A program made the translations under genes and the position numbers. From the NCBI GenBank assembly GCA_022447625.1, contig JAKVAX010000006.1:62001-126000 (forward strand): 64,000 bases of DNA. Direction: 5' to 3'. Shown here one piece after another: positions 29,043 through 37,702 of this stretch (position 1 is its first letter; every line of letters starts with the position of its first letter). Origin of the DNA: Flavobacteriales bacterium (GTDB taxonomy: Bacteria; Bacteroidota; Bacteroidia; Flavobacteriales_D; Sanyastnellaceae). Under the pieces are notes generated by a model. The model was not told where the DNA came from, ran no database searches, and saw only the letters and a list, made by a program, of their open reading frames with translations.

Positions 29043-30859
29043 GAGGGGTCCCCTCTCAATGCACGGAAGCGTTTTCTTGCTTCAACCACGTACAAGCTGC
29101 CTGGGTAATCTACCAATAGACGCTGGTAAAGTTCCTGTGCTTTGGTTTCGTCGAAATAAATCAGCTCGTACATCTCAGCCAGGTTGTACAAAGCATCGTC
29201 TGCTAGAATATCTGCGAAGTGGTATTCAAGTACTTCGTTCAATTGTGCTTCTGCGGCCTCGTATTCACCTCGTGACATGTGCATCTTGTACTTCATCATC
29301 AAGATCTCATCCTTGAGGGTGTGCATAGGCCACTCGGCTAAGAGTGAATCTACTTTCACCATGGCTTCATCCCAACGGTTCTGGTAGCCCAGTAGGTCTG
29401 CCTGTGCGAACATGCGCATCGGAACCGTGGTGGTATCCATGTTGTAGTTATCTGTGATCAAAAGACTCAAGTCAATGGCGTCATTTGAAATCAACTTGGA
29501 AGTAGAAGCTTTCAATACATCCAGTTGCGCCTGAGCCCACTCGAAGTCTCCTGTGAAATAAGAGATACGGGCGTTTCTGAATTTGGCATCTGCACCAAGG
29601 ACGTCTTCTTTGAAGGCGAGTTCTACTTGAGAATAAAGCAATGACGCTTCCCAGATATCACCATCAAGGAGCAAGATATCAGCTAATTCTAGCTTACACA
29701 TCGCTTGTGCGCGATCATAAATTCCAGGTGTTTCAATGGCTTCTTCTAGGATGGTAATCGCGCTTTCACTGTTGTTCAAGTAGAAGGCATTGATGTGCGC
29801 GTAGTCGCGCATAATGTCAATGGTATTTACATCTCTTCCAATGCGGTCGAGGGTAGCGCTATATTCATCAGCGAGTGCCGCGTAGGATGTGCGGTCAGGT
29901 GTAGGTTGTGATTCTAGCTGAGCCAGCTTTGATTCAAGCATAGCGCCATGGGCAGGGACGAAGTAATCGAACTGTGCTCCTTTCTCAACCACATAGCTGA
30001 ATGCATTGGCGGCTGTGGCGTAGTCTTCATTTCTTCGCGCCATCTGGCCAATCTCCATGATTCGAATACCATTTTCACCCAAGCGTTTATCGATTGCTTT
30101 GGCTTGAATCAATGAAGCAGCGAATTCCTTCTTCTGATTAAAAAGCCAGATAAGCAGCTCAGAGTAGATCAATTCATCTGGGTAACGCTGCGTACGCTTG
30201 ATCAGCTTTGAACGCAGCATTTCAGCGTTCTTTTCGTTCTCAAGCACATTCAGATTACGATTGATGGAGTTCTGAACGGTCTGGATGTAATTAGGGCTTG
30301 TCAGAAGCAGATCCATAAACGACTCTACCATCTCTTCATGCTTGCCCATCATCCCATTGACATTAGCAATCTCATAGTGGAATGGATATCCATCTTTCGA
30401 GATGCGCTGGCCTTTTTCATAGGTACGCAACGCAAGGTCATGTCTGTTGAGCTTGATAAAGGAATTCGCCAATCGAATAGCCGGACTTCGCCCGGGTTCC
30501 AAACTCTTGAGGGCTTCTTCAAATTGTTGGTTGGCTTTGTCGTCTTGTCCGAATTGAAGGTACAGCGACCCCAAATCTACATAGGCAGTAGCATTGTTGT
30601 TTCGGCTCCTAATCTTCTTTTTGACAAGCTTCTCAGCATTCTCGAGATCTTCTAACGCAATCAGAGTGGCGAGGTAGTTCTCGTACACACGATTTGTCCG
30701 ATTCGTTTTCCAAATCTTCTCGTAGTAGAGCTTAGCTGAAGCATACTGTCCATTCTGGAAGTAGTATTCCGCCAACTCAATGTCGCTTTCTTGCGCAGAG
30801 ACAGCCAGGCTCATCAAGAGGCCTAAGACCATCATTACTATGTATCGTGCGCTTTTCAT
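29039..30859 (-). CDS. exported tetratricopeptide-repeat protein
   Basis: About 606 residues begin with a signal peptide (SARYIVMMVLGLLMSLAVSA) and continue with TPR-like helical repeats, for example AEYYFQNGQYASAKLYYEKI, AYVDLGSLYLQFGQDDKANQ and, at the C-terminus, LYNLAEMYELIYFDETKAQELYQRLL. It is probably a periplasmic scaffold. The ATG at 30859 is preferred since the signal peptide begins there; the frame extends to 30874. It overlaps the upstream lipoprotein gene by 4 to 19 bases on the same strand, so the two are probably translated together and may act together. Confidence 0.82.
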   Translation of the reverse strand: MKSARYIVMMVLGLLMSLAVSAQESDIELAEYYFQNGQYASAKLYYEKIWKTNRTNRVYENYLATLIALEDLENAEKLVKKKIRSRNNNATAYVDLGSLYLQFGQDDKANQQFEEALKSLEPGRSPAIRLANSFIKLNRHDLALRTYEKGQRISKDGYPFHYEIANVNGMMGKHEEMVESFMDLLLTSPNYIQTVQNSINRNLNVLENEKNAEMLRSKLIKRTQRYPDELIYSELLIWLFNQKKEFAASLIQAKAIDKRLGENGIRIMEIGQMARRNEDYATAANAFSYVVEKGAQFDYFVPAHGAMLESKLAQLESQPTPDRTSYAALADEYSATLDRIGRDVNTIDIMRDYAHINAFYLNNSESAITILEEAIETPGIYDRAQAMCKLELADILLLDGDIWEASLLYSQVELAFKEDVLGADAKFRNARISYFTGDFEWAQAQLDVLKASTSKLISNDAIDLSLLITDNYNMDTTTVPMRMFAQADLLGYQNRWDEAMVKVDSLLAEWPMHTLKDEILMMKYKMHMSRGEYEAAEAQLNEVLEYHFADILADDALYNLAEMYELIYFDETKAQELYQRLLVDYPGSLYVVEARKRFRALRGDPS

Positions 30860-31437
30860 TCTTTGTTCTTCCATTGTTCAAGCAAGGCGTCAACCTGCGG
30901 CTTCATTTCATTGTAGGTTGCTAACCCACGTGTGGCGAAGTCAATGGTGTTATTAGCCTCTTCGATCAACGAACTCGCTACGCGAGATTCTATATCATAG
31001 TTCTTCTTAACGTATTCTGGCGTGATCTTGTTTCCTTGGGCGTCTTGAGTTGCACCAATACGCAAGGCGTCAGAGAGTGCGGTCAGTTGTGAAAGCGTTC
31101 GTTCGCACTCTTCAGAAATTCGACGATGACGTTGAGGAAAGTCTTTGATGAGTCGCTTCGCTCGGTTGTATTCAGAGAATACTTCGGCCTCAGATTCGTT
31201 GATGGCTCCATGACTTAAAAGGTTCATAGAAGCCATATCGCTTTTCATGGTTTTTAGCGCTCCGCTGATGGCAGAAGCATCCAGTTCATCAAAACGTTCT
31301 TGTGCAATAACTACTTCCGACTTCAATGAGTCTAGCGAACTCAATTGAGACGAGAAGTCGTGCTTCGGGCCACCACAAGAGAAAATGAGGGCTGAAAGAG
31401 CCACTCCAAGAGTAAGAATGTACACGCGTTTAGACAT
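30856..31437 (-). CDS. lipoprotein of unknown function
   Basis: The 193-residue protein has a lipoprotein signal with Cys in IFSCGG. The mature protein is mostly helical and charged, with coiled-coil-like segments (LSSLDSLKSEVVIAQERFDEL and ECERTLSQLTALSDALRIG). I recognise no family. It lies between serS and the TPR gene on the minus strand and overlaps the TPR gene start, suggesting an envelope protein pair. Confidence 0.7.
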   Translation of the reverse strand: MSKRVYILTLGVALSALIFSCGGPKHDFSSQLSSLDSLKSEVVIAQERFDELDASAISGALKTMKSDMASMNLLSHGAINESEAEVFSEYNRAKRLIKDFPQRHRRISEECERTLSQLTALSDALRIGATQDAQGNKITPEYVKKNYDIESRVASSLIEEANNTIDFATRGLATYNEMKPQVDALLEQWKNKE

Positions 31438-31487
31438 GGCATGAAGTTACTCAATTGGCTTCAACGTTCATGCCAAAAAAGTTCAAC

Positions 31488-32758
31488 TTAATCGATGCGG
31501 TCAAAGCCTGTGTACTTATGGAGTACAGCAGGAATCTTGATTCCATTCTCGTCTTGGTTGTTTTCCAGAAGTGCAGCAACGATACGCGGCAATGCCAATG
31601 CACTACCATTCAAAGTATGTGCAAGATGGGTTTTACCATCACTGCCTTTGTAACGACACTTCAAGCGATTCGTCTGGAAAGTCTTAAAGTTTGAGATAGA
31701 ACTTACTTCTAACCAACGCTCTTGAGCAGCAGACCATACTTCCATGTCGTAAGTGATGGCAGAGGCAAAGCTCAAATCACCACCGCAAAGACGCAGCGTA
31801 CGGAAAGGAAGCTCTAGTTTCTTGAGCAGGCCAACCACGTGCGCAACCATTTCGTCGAGAATGGCCGCAGAGTTATCTGGGTGCACCACTTGAACGATCT
31901 CTACTTTTTCAAACTGGTGCAAACGGTTCAAACCGCGCACGTCTTTCCCGTATGATCCTGCTTCTCGACGGAAACAAGGGCTATATCCACATAGTTTTTG
32001 TGGGAGTTCTGCCTCTTTCAGGATCACATCACGGAAGATATTCGTCAACGGTACCTCCGCGGTTGGGATCAAGTAGAGGTCATCCGCTGTGGCGTGGTAC
32101 ATCTGTCCTTCTTTATCAGGAAGTTGTCCTGTACCAATGCCAGACGCTTCGTTGACTACGAATGGCGGGATGTATTCAGTATACCCAGCTTCATTGGCTT
32201 CATCCAAGAAGAATTGGATCAATGCGCGTTGAAGGCGGGCTCCCTTTCCTTTATAGAAAGGGAATCCAGCTCCAGAGACCTTAGACCCAAGATCGAAATC
32301 AATCAGGTCGTATTTATCTGCAAGATCCCAGTGAGGGGTAGCTTCTTCGTGAAGGTTGGGTTTCTCCCCCAGCTCATTGACAACTTCGTTATCATTTTCA
32401 GTCAACCCAGCAGGCACCAATTCATCCGGACTATTTGGAAGTTGGTAGAGCATTTGTGTCAATGCTTCCTCGATGCTTGCTTGTTGATCTTTCAACTCTT
32501 GCGAACGCTCCTTCAATTCACCAGTGCGTGACTTCATTACTTCGGCTTCATCTCGCTTCCCTTGCTTGTAGAGGTTGCCAATCTCTTTGGATAGGCTGTT
32601 GCTCTCAGCTAGGGTGTTGTCAAGTTCAGCTTGCGTGGCACGACGTTTCTCATCCTCTGCCAAGATTTGGTCAAGGGTGTCACCGGCTTCTAGTCCTCGT
32701 TTGGTGAGGGCCTTTTCAATCTCATCGCGGTTCGCGCGATGTCAGTTAGTGTTAACAT
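31488..32758 (-). pseudogene. serS: seryl-tRNA synthetase with a one-base frameshift at codon 8
   Basis: SerRS charges tRNA-Ser (and tRNA-Sec). The catalytic core is intact: class II motif 2 in FRREAGSYGKDVRGLNRLHQF and motif 3 in NGSALALPRIVAALLE, after an N-terminal coiled-coil arm. The ATG at 32758 gives the usual MLTLTDI, but the frame then fails: a C appears to be missing near 32737, since ATCCGCGCGAAC would read I-R-A-N and continue RDEIEKALTKRGLEAGD in frame. Without it, the first usual start is TTG at 32663, losing 31 residues of the arm. SerRS is essential, so either sequence error or initiation at the TTG is likely. Confidence 0.85.
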
Positions 32759-32779
32759 GATGTGTTGTTTGAGCAGGGG

Positions 32780-32819
32780 CAAAAATAACAAACTCCCAAC
32801 CGAAAGGAAGGGAGTTTGT
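32780..32819 (-). terminator. terminator of rplU-rpmA overlapping the serS promoter box
   Basis: On the minus strand a perfect 10-base stem (ACAAACTCCC / GGGAGTTTGT, arms 32810-32819 and 32788-32797) is followed by TATTTTTG (32787-32780). The T-rich tail completes a terminator for the ribosomal genes and also matches TAnnTTTG, placed 22 bases before the serS ATG. Confidence 0.8.
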
Positions 32820-32842
32820 AAGCTTATTAAGATGCGTTAGAA

Positions 32843-33103
32843 TCAGGCTTCGAAAGGTCGAACTGATACGTAGCTTCTGTTGTTTCTTTTCTTACGGAAT
32901 TCAACCACTCCGTCTTCCAATGCGTAGATTGTGTGGTCTTTACCCATTCCTACGTTCTCACCTGGGTGGTGTTGTGTACCACGTTGGCGAACGATAATAT
33001 TACCAGCAAGACATGCTTGCCCACCGAAGATCTTAACCCCGAGTCGTTTCGACTCCGATTCACGACCGTTTTTAGAACTACCGACTCCTTTTTTGTGTGC
33101 CAT
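32843..33103 (-). CDS. rpmA: 50S ribosomal protein L27
   Basis: The 86-residue protein starts [17 protein letters not shown], then [25 protein letters not shown], the invariant L27 sequence near the peptidyl-transferase centre. No N-terminal extension of the Firmicutes type is present. It is co-transcribed 12 bases behind rplU, the usual bacterial order, and is followed by a strong terminator. Confidence 0.98.
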   Translation of the reverse strand: MAHKKGVGSSKNGRESESKRLGVKIFGGQACLAGNIIVRQRGTQHHPGENVGMGKDHTIYALEDGVVEFRKKRNNRSYVSVRPFEA

Positions 33104-33115
33104 GGTTTCTAAGGT

Positions 33116-33778
33116 TTAGTTAGCCCGTCCTCCGTCGAGATTGTCCTGAAGTTCTTTCAGTTCATCCCATTTACCGTCAGCGGCTAGTGCAGCTTGCTGT
33201 GGCCAAGTGGTTGGGTCAAATGCTTTATAACGATTTCCTGCTTCCGCTAGGATCTCTTTCAATTTTTCTACGTCAGCAGCAGCAAGATCAGCGAAAGTTG
33301 CCACACCTGCGTTAGTGAGGATCTCAGAAATTTTAGGTCCGATCCCTTCAATCTTCGTGAGTTTGTCTCCACCTTCTGCCTTCTTAGGTGCTGACTCTTT
33401 TTTAGGAGCTTCTTTTTTAGGAGCCTCTTCCTTCTTAGGAGCAGCTGCCTTAGCTGGTTTTGCACCAGAAGCAACAATGCTTTCAATACGAAGCTCAGTC
33501 AAGTACGCACGGAATCCGTTCTTCTTACGGTAACCCTTACGGCGCTTCTTCTTGAATACAATGACTTTATCTCCTTTCAGGTGCTTTTCTACTTTTGCGG
33601 TCACCTGAGCTCCGCCGATAGCTGGGGCGCCAACTGAAACGTTTCCGTTGTCGTCAAGTAGAAGAACGCGGTCAAATGACACTTTTGCGCCTTCGTCTTC
33701 CTTCAAACGGTTAACGTAGATCAATTGATCTTTCTCAACTTTGTATTGATGCCCTGCTATTTCTACGATAGCGTACAT
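33116..33778 (-). CDS. rplU: 50S ribosomal protein L21 with C-terminal helix-hairpin-helix extension
   Basis: Residues 1 to about 103 are canonical L21 ([33 protein letters not shown]). A Lys/Ala/Glu/Pro-rich linker (about 104-138, [14 protein letters not shown]) joins it to a domain beginning [16 protein letters not shown], a helix-hairpin-helix motif, and ending with [18 protein letters not shown]. Total length is 220 residues, about twice ordinary L21. L21 binds 23S rRNA in the large subunit; the tail could contact nucleic acid. A TATCTTTG box lies 22 bases upstream. Confidence 0.95.
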   Translation of the reverse strand: MYAIVEIAGHQYKVEKDQLIYVNRLKEDEGAKVSFDRVLLLDDNGNVSVGAPAIGGAQVTAKVEKHLKGDKVIVFKKKRRKGYRKKNGFRAYLTELRIESIVASGAKPAKAAAPKKEEAPKKEAPKKESAPKKAEGGDKLTKIEGIGPKISEILTNAGVATFADLAAADVEKLKEILAEAGNRYKAFDPTTWPQQAALAADGKWDELKELQDNLDGGRAN

Positions 33779-33799
33779 ATCTTTAATTTATTGGGGCGG

Positions 33800-33807
33800 C
33801 AAAGATA
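33800..33807 (-). promoter_or_regulatory. TAnnTTTG box of rplU-rpmA
   Basis: On the minus strand TATCTTTG lies 21 bases before the rplU ATG and exactly matches the -7 consensus. Confidence 0.55.
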
Positions 33808-33849
33808 CGAAAGTTTTCAACTGAATCACAAGATGTTCGACAATAAAGT

Positions 33850-34773
33850 CTAGGATGCTTTCGAGCGTGAAACTGGCTTGCTGCGATTCACCAAATATAC
33901 ACCGATCAAAATGACCATGGCGAATGCTAAGTGCATGAGTGTCAAATGCTCCTCATCTAAGTATCCCCACAACGCAGCAACGATTGGAATCAAATAGGTA
34001 ACAGAACTCGCGAACAGTGCCGATGTATCTTTAATAAGTCCATTAAAAAGCACAAGAGCCATCGCGGTTCCGACCGCTGCTAGTACGGAGGTGGCAAGGA
34101 ACCCATTCACTCCTTCAGGGTGTTGCGTAATCACCGTTCCCACGTTAGTGGTGGATAACCAAATAAGGTTAGGAATAGCCATGCTGACCAAGGCTACAGC
34201 TGCGATCAGCATTGATGATACCCCAGCCAACTTATTTCGAATGATGTTTACCGAGAATGCATAACAAAGGGTAGCGATCACAATCAATCCCATTGACAGA
34301 AGGTGCGTTTCTCCGTTGCTGTCTTTCAAAGTGATCATACCCACAGCCCCAGCAAATCCGAGGAGTAGGCCTATAATTTGTCGACGAGTAAAGCGATTGC
34401 CAAAAACAATCATCGCTACAACCAAGGTGAAGAGCGGAGTCAATGAATTCAGAATGCCGGCGATACTGCTGGCAAGCTTCAGTTGAGCAGCTGTAAAGAG
34501 AAATGCCGGGATAGTATTTCCGATCATTCCGACTGCCATCATCCACAATAGATCTTTGCGCTGAATCTGCTTCCACTTTCGAATGATGATGGGCGATAGA
34601 ACTATACCTGCAATGCCGATCCGCATGGCTGCGATCTGATAGCTCGAAAACACCTCCCCATCGCGATCGAGTCCGAACAATCCGATTTTCATCAAAATGA
34701 AGGAGCTTCCCCAGATCAAGGCCAAAAAGCCAAGCAGTAAAAAGTGTTCTATGGACGGTTTTTGATCAGTCAT
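33850..34773 (-). CDS. EamA (DMT) family transporter
   Basis: The 307-residue protein has about ten hydrophobic helices arranged as two EamA repeats. The first opens LLLGFLALIWGSSFILMKIGL, the family hallmark, and the second ends YLIPIVAALWGYLDEEHLT. EamA proteins export amino acids or other metabolites across the inner membrane; the substrate cannot be predicted. Length is typical. Confidence 0.88.
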   Translation of the reverse strand: MTDQKPSIEHFLLLGFLALIWGSSFILMKIGLFGLDRDGEVFSSYQIAAMRIGIAGIVLSPIIIRKWKQIQRKDLLWMMAVGMIGNTIPAFLFTAAQLKLASSIAGILNSLTPLFTLVVAMIVFGNRFTRRQIIGLLLGFAGAVGMITLKDSNGETHLLSMGLIVIATLCYAFSVNIIRNKLAGVSSMLIAAVALVSMAIPNLIWLSTTNVGTVITQHPEGVNGFLATSVLAAVGTAMALVLFNGLIKDTSALFASSVTYLIPIVAALWGYLDEEHLTLMHLAFAMVILIGVYLVNRSKPVSRSKAS

Positions 34774-34871
34774 GCCAACGAGGCGGCTAAATTAACATTC
34801 CTTGATTCGGGAATTGATCACGAGTAATTAACTTTGACCCTACGGTTAGTATTTGCAGTAAAGAAATCAGT

Positions 34872-35351
34872 ATGCGTAAGTATTTGTTCATCTTATTGTC
34901 TGCCTTTGTGCTCATCTACGCATGTAGCGCGGAGCCACCGATTGATGTCGTGTACACGGAAAGTGTTGCTGACGTTGAGAAAACGGTTGCTACGATTGGA
35001 GTAGAAGGGATGATGTGTGAAATCGCTTGTGGTGGAAAGATCCGCAAAGAACTTTCTGAAATTCATGGAGTGGCGAACGCTTCTATCGAATACAACGAAG
35101 GAGAAAACGTAAACTACGCTGTGGTTGAATATAACCCAGCAAAAGTGAACGAAACAGAACTTATCCGTTGTATCAATACCATCAGTGATGGAAAGCTGTA
35201 CGCTGTGAAAGACATGGAAGTAACACGCTACGCTCCTGCGGCAAGCTCGTCAGCAGGGCAAGATGACGAAGTGAGCATGGATGCTTCAGGTTTCAAAACC
35301 CCAGGTATCTCAGATTTGGTGTCGGGTATCTTAAGAATGATTACAGGGTAA
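34872..35351 (+). CDS. heavy-metal-associated (HMA)-like lipoprotein with a CX3C site
   Basis: The 159-residue protein has a lipobox (LIYAC, Cys18) and then one HMA-like domain: ATIGVEGMMCEIACGGKIRKEL. The metal-site cysteines are Cys49 and Cys53, a CX3C spacing, where copper chaperones have CX2C. The fold continues with HGVANASIEYN and VVEYNPAKVNETELI. The C-terminal 45 residues are low complexity with no recognised motif. It is probably an envelope-anchored metal-binding protein; the metal is unknown. A strong terminator follows. Confidence 0.75.
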   Translation: MRKYLFILLSAFVLIYACSAEPPIDVVYTESVADVEKTVATIGVEGMMCEIACGGKIRKELSEIHGVANASIEYNEGENVNYAVVEYNPAKVNETELIRCINTISDGKLYAVKDMEVTRYAPAASSSAGQDDEVSMDASGFKTPGISDLVSGILRMITG

Positions 35352-35372
35352 AACCTGTACATATATAACAAG

Positions 35373-35399
35373 AAAGGAGGCCTCGAGCCTCCTTTTTTT
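35373..35399 (+). terminator. rho-independent terminator
   Basis: AAAGGAGG, CCTCGAG and CCTCCTTT form a perfect stem ending in seven T, just after the HMA-like lipoprotein gene. Confidence 0.9.
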
Positions 35400-35461
35400 G
35401 TTTCTGATGACGATCAGTCACCTTTTTCGATGGTTTGAGAACCTTTCACGTATCTGAAGAT

Positions 35462-35469
35462 TACTTTTG
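35462..35469 (+). promoter_or_regulatory. TAnnTTTG box of ctaA
   Basis: TACTTTTG lies 6 bases before the ATG at 35475 and overlaps the alternative GTG start at 35469, which supports the ATG. Confidence 0.5.
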
Positions 35470-35474
35470 TGCGT

Positions 35475-36536
35475 ATGAACCGTCTAGAGTCTTTGATCCG
35501 TCGTTTGGCTTGGGTGAGCCTCATCTTTGTTTACCTCGTTATCGTTGCTGGGTCTGTTGTTCGTATGACAGGGTCCGGAATGGGATGTCCTGATTGGCCT
35601 AAGTGCTTTGGCTACGCCATTCCACCCACGAGTGTCGATGATGTGACCTGGGAAAGTGGACGTCAATACAACAAAGGCCAAATGATCGTTCATGAATTCT
35701 TCAACGGGGAGATCTATGAAGATCGAATGCTCACTGCCAAAGAAGACTTCACTGCAGGTGCAGATTACAACTCGGCGAACTGGGAGCTCTACGACAAGCA
35801 TGATTACGCCATCTTCAACCCAATCCATACTTGGATTGAGTTCATCAACCGATTAATCGGGGCATTAACTGGAATTCCGGTGCTGGCGCTCTTTGCGGCA
35901 AGTTTATTGTTCGCCATTCGCCATAAGAAATGGGCTTACTTCTTCTTAGCGGGAGGGGTGTTGTTTATGCTCGGTTTCGAGGCGTGGCTTGGGAAACTAG
36001 TGGTTGATGGTAACCTCATTCCAGGCTCTATTACCATACATATGCTGGGCTCCATTGTGCTCTTTGTATTACTACTCTTTATCATTCGAAGAGGTCAAGT
36101 GCGTCGTTTTACGCTAGCGCGGAATGTCTCACTCCTCTTGGTTGCAGGAATGATCATTACACTAGCACAAATCCTGCTTGGAACGCAAGTTCGTGAAGAG
36201 GTCGACCACCTCGTGCACGCTGGTGTTATGGACCGTTCGTTATGGATTGAAAATTTAGAAAACCCCACGACGTATCTCATCCACCGTAGTTTCTCTTGGG
36301 TGGTGTTGATTGTGATTGGGGCGTGGTACTACCTCCAGCAAAAAGCAACACAAGTGGTGCCAGAAATGCATCTTGCGTTGGGCTTGCTATTGCTTCAATT
36401 GATCGTAGGTATTACACTCGCCTACGGCGGAATGCCAGCGTCATTACAGCCCGTTCATCTGGTGGCGGGAATGATCATGCTAGGAGCACTGTGGAGTGCA
36501 CTCTTAAGAGGGATGGGGAAGGCTACTTCTGCTTAA
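35475..36536 (+). CDS. ctaA: heme A synthase (COX15/CtaA)
   Basis: The 353-residue membrane protein oxidises heme O to heme A for cytochrome oxidase. It opens RRLAWVSLIFVYLVIVAGSVVRMTGSG, followed by GMGCPDWPKCFG, the CtaA signature with its cysteine pair. His residues in HTWIEFINRLIG and HRSFSWVVL are the heme ligands expected of the family. About eight helices are seen. A 13-mer copy lies at 36112-36124 in frame as LARN. It overlaps the convergent PorV/PorQ gene by 14 bases. Confidence 0.95.
   Translation: MNRLESLIRRLAWVSLIFVYLVIVAGSVVRMTGSGMGCPDWPKCFGYAIPPTSVDDVTWESGRQYNKGQMIVHEFFNGEIYEDRMLTAKEDFTAGADYNSANWELYDKHDYAIFNPIHTWIEFINRLIGALTGIPVLALFAASLLFAIRHKKWAYFFLAGGVLFMLGFEAWLGKLVVDGNLIPGSITIHMLGSIVLFVLLLFIIRRGQVRRFTLARNVSLLLVAGMIITLAQILLGTQVREEVDHLVHAGVMDRSLWIENLENPTTYLIHRSFSWVVLIVIGAWYYLQQKATQVVPEMHLALGLLLLQLIVGITLAYGGMPASLQPVHLVAGMIMLGALWSALLRGMGKATSA
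36112..36124 (+). repeat. 13-mer repeat CGCTAGCGCGGAA, copy 4
   Basis: Exact copy, sense within ctaA, reading LARN. Confidence 0.95.
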
Positions 36537-37632
36537 CCAAATCTAGTCTCAGAGAGAAGATGTTCGAGTACAAGTTTGTACTCTGGTCACCAATGTCTGT
36601 CAAGGCGTAGTCAATATATACGCGCTTGATGCGAAGACCAATACCAATATTCGGTTGGAAGGTCAATAATCGCTCATCAGTAATATCAGTGATGTATTGA
36701 AGACTACCTAAACCTGCTCGGAAGAACAGCGTTTGCTCGTAATCGAATTCTAGTCCTACCGCTGGGTCTACACTTATAGGGTTGCTACTGATAATGGTAT
36801 TTCGCTTACCATCAGTCGTCACGGTTAAATCCAAGGCGGCTAACATTCCGAATTTCTGAGAGAAACGGAAGTCACGAGCGGCACCCAAAATCACACGAGG
36901 AAGTGTCAATTCCAGCGAGTTTTCTGGAATTTCATTCCCTGTAAGTGTGAAAGTCTCAATGGTAGACTCGTCAAGGGTGAAGTTCCACGCATTGAAGGTA
37001 CTGGTGATGTCTCGTCCAACAGCTGCGAAGCGCCATTTACCTGTGCGGTAGCTTACACTAGCGTCCAAGCCAAAGCCCCAGCTGCTCGCGAAGTCTCCTA
37101 CCTTACGATAAATGATTTTGGCATTTCCTCCAATGATGAGCCCGGGAGTTTTCATCTTGCGCGCATAGCTGAAGATGAAAGCGTAGTCTGCCACAGAGAA
37201 ACTGGTGATGCGATCGTAGTTGATGTTCCCACCAGCATCGATCAATTCCGTAGTGTTTGGGATATTGTCTACACCGAAACGAATCACAGAGAATCCGACA
37301 GCCGAAAGGCTATCAAGACGTTTTCCTACTCCGGCGTAATCGTACTGCGCGATGTTCGCGAAGTAGTTCGCGTGCATCGCTGAGATCTGGAGGTCACTTT
37401 CAATGCCCATTAATCCGGTTGGGTTCCAATAGCCTGCAGTTACGTCGTTCACTACAGCTACCTGAGCGTTCGACATACCTAAGGCTCGTGCTCCAACTCC
37501 AATAGAGAGGAACTCGTTACTATACTTTGGAGCTACCGTTGATTCTACCGGGTCACTTGTACCCGTTGATTGACCTGCGGCCCAGAGTGCCGGCAAGACA
37601 AATACAAAACAGATCAGGATCTTTCTCAACAT
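36523..37632 (-). CDS. PorV/PorQ family outer-membrane barrel (T9SS-associated)
   Basis: The 369-residue protein has a signal peptide (KILICFVFVLPALWAAGQ) and the family N-terminal block FLSIGVGARALGMSNAQVA, then VTAGYWNPTGL, typical of PorV/PorQ (FadL-like) barrels. The C-terminal strands end FSLRLDLVKQK. PorV shuttles cargo between the T9SS translocon and the PorU sortase; PorQ acts in attachment. Sequence alone does not separate them. A PorU-like gene is at the window's left end but is not linked. Confidence 0.85.
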   Translation of the reverse strand: MLRKILICFVFVLPALWAAGQSTGTSDPVESTVAPKYSNEFLSIGVGARALGMSNAQVAVVNDVTAGYWNPTGLMGIESDLQISAMHANYFANIAQYDYAGVGKRLDSLSAVGFSVIRFGVDNIPNTTELIDAGGNINYDRITSFSVADYAFIFSYARKMKTPGLIIGGNAKIIYRKVGDFASSWGFGLDASVSYRTGKWRFAAVGRDITSTFNAWNFTLDESTIETFTLTGNEIPENSLELTLPRVILGAARDFRFSQKFGMLAALDLTVTTDGKRNTIISSNPISVDPAVGLEFDYEQTLFFRAGLGSLQYITDITDERLLTFQPNIGIGLRIKRVYIDYALTDIGDQSTNLYSNIFSLRLDLVKQK

Positions 37633-37702
37633 ACAGTTTCGGTCGCTTTGGTCTTCGAAGATCGTGTTTTATTCAAAGATTGAACATCAACCCTCGGAAT
37701 TC

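Noticed and set aside
34924-34936. TGTAGCGCGGAGC near the HMA-like lipoprotein start as a 13-mer copy
   Set aside because: Several mismatches, so it is within chance for a partial match.
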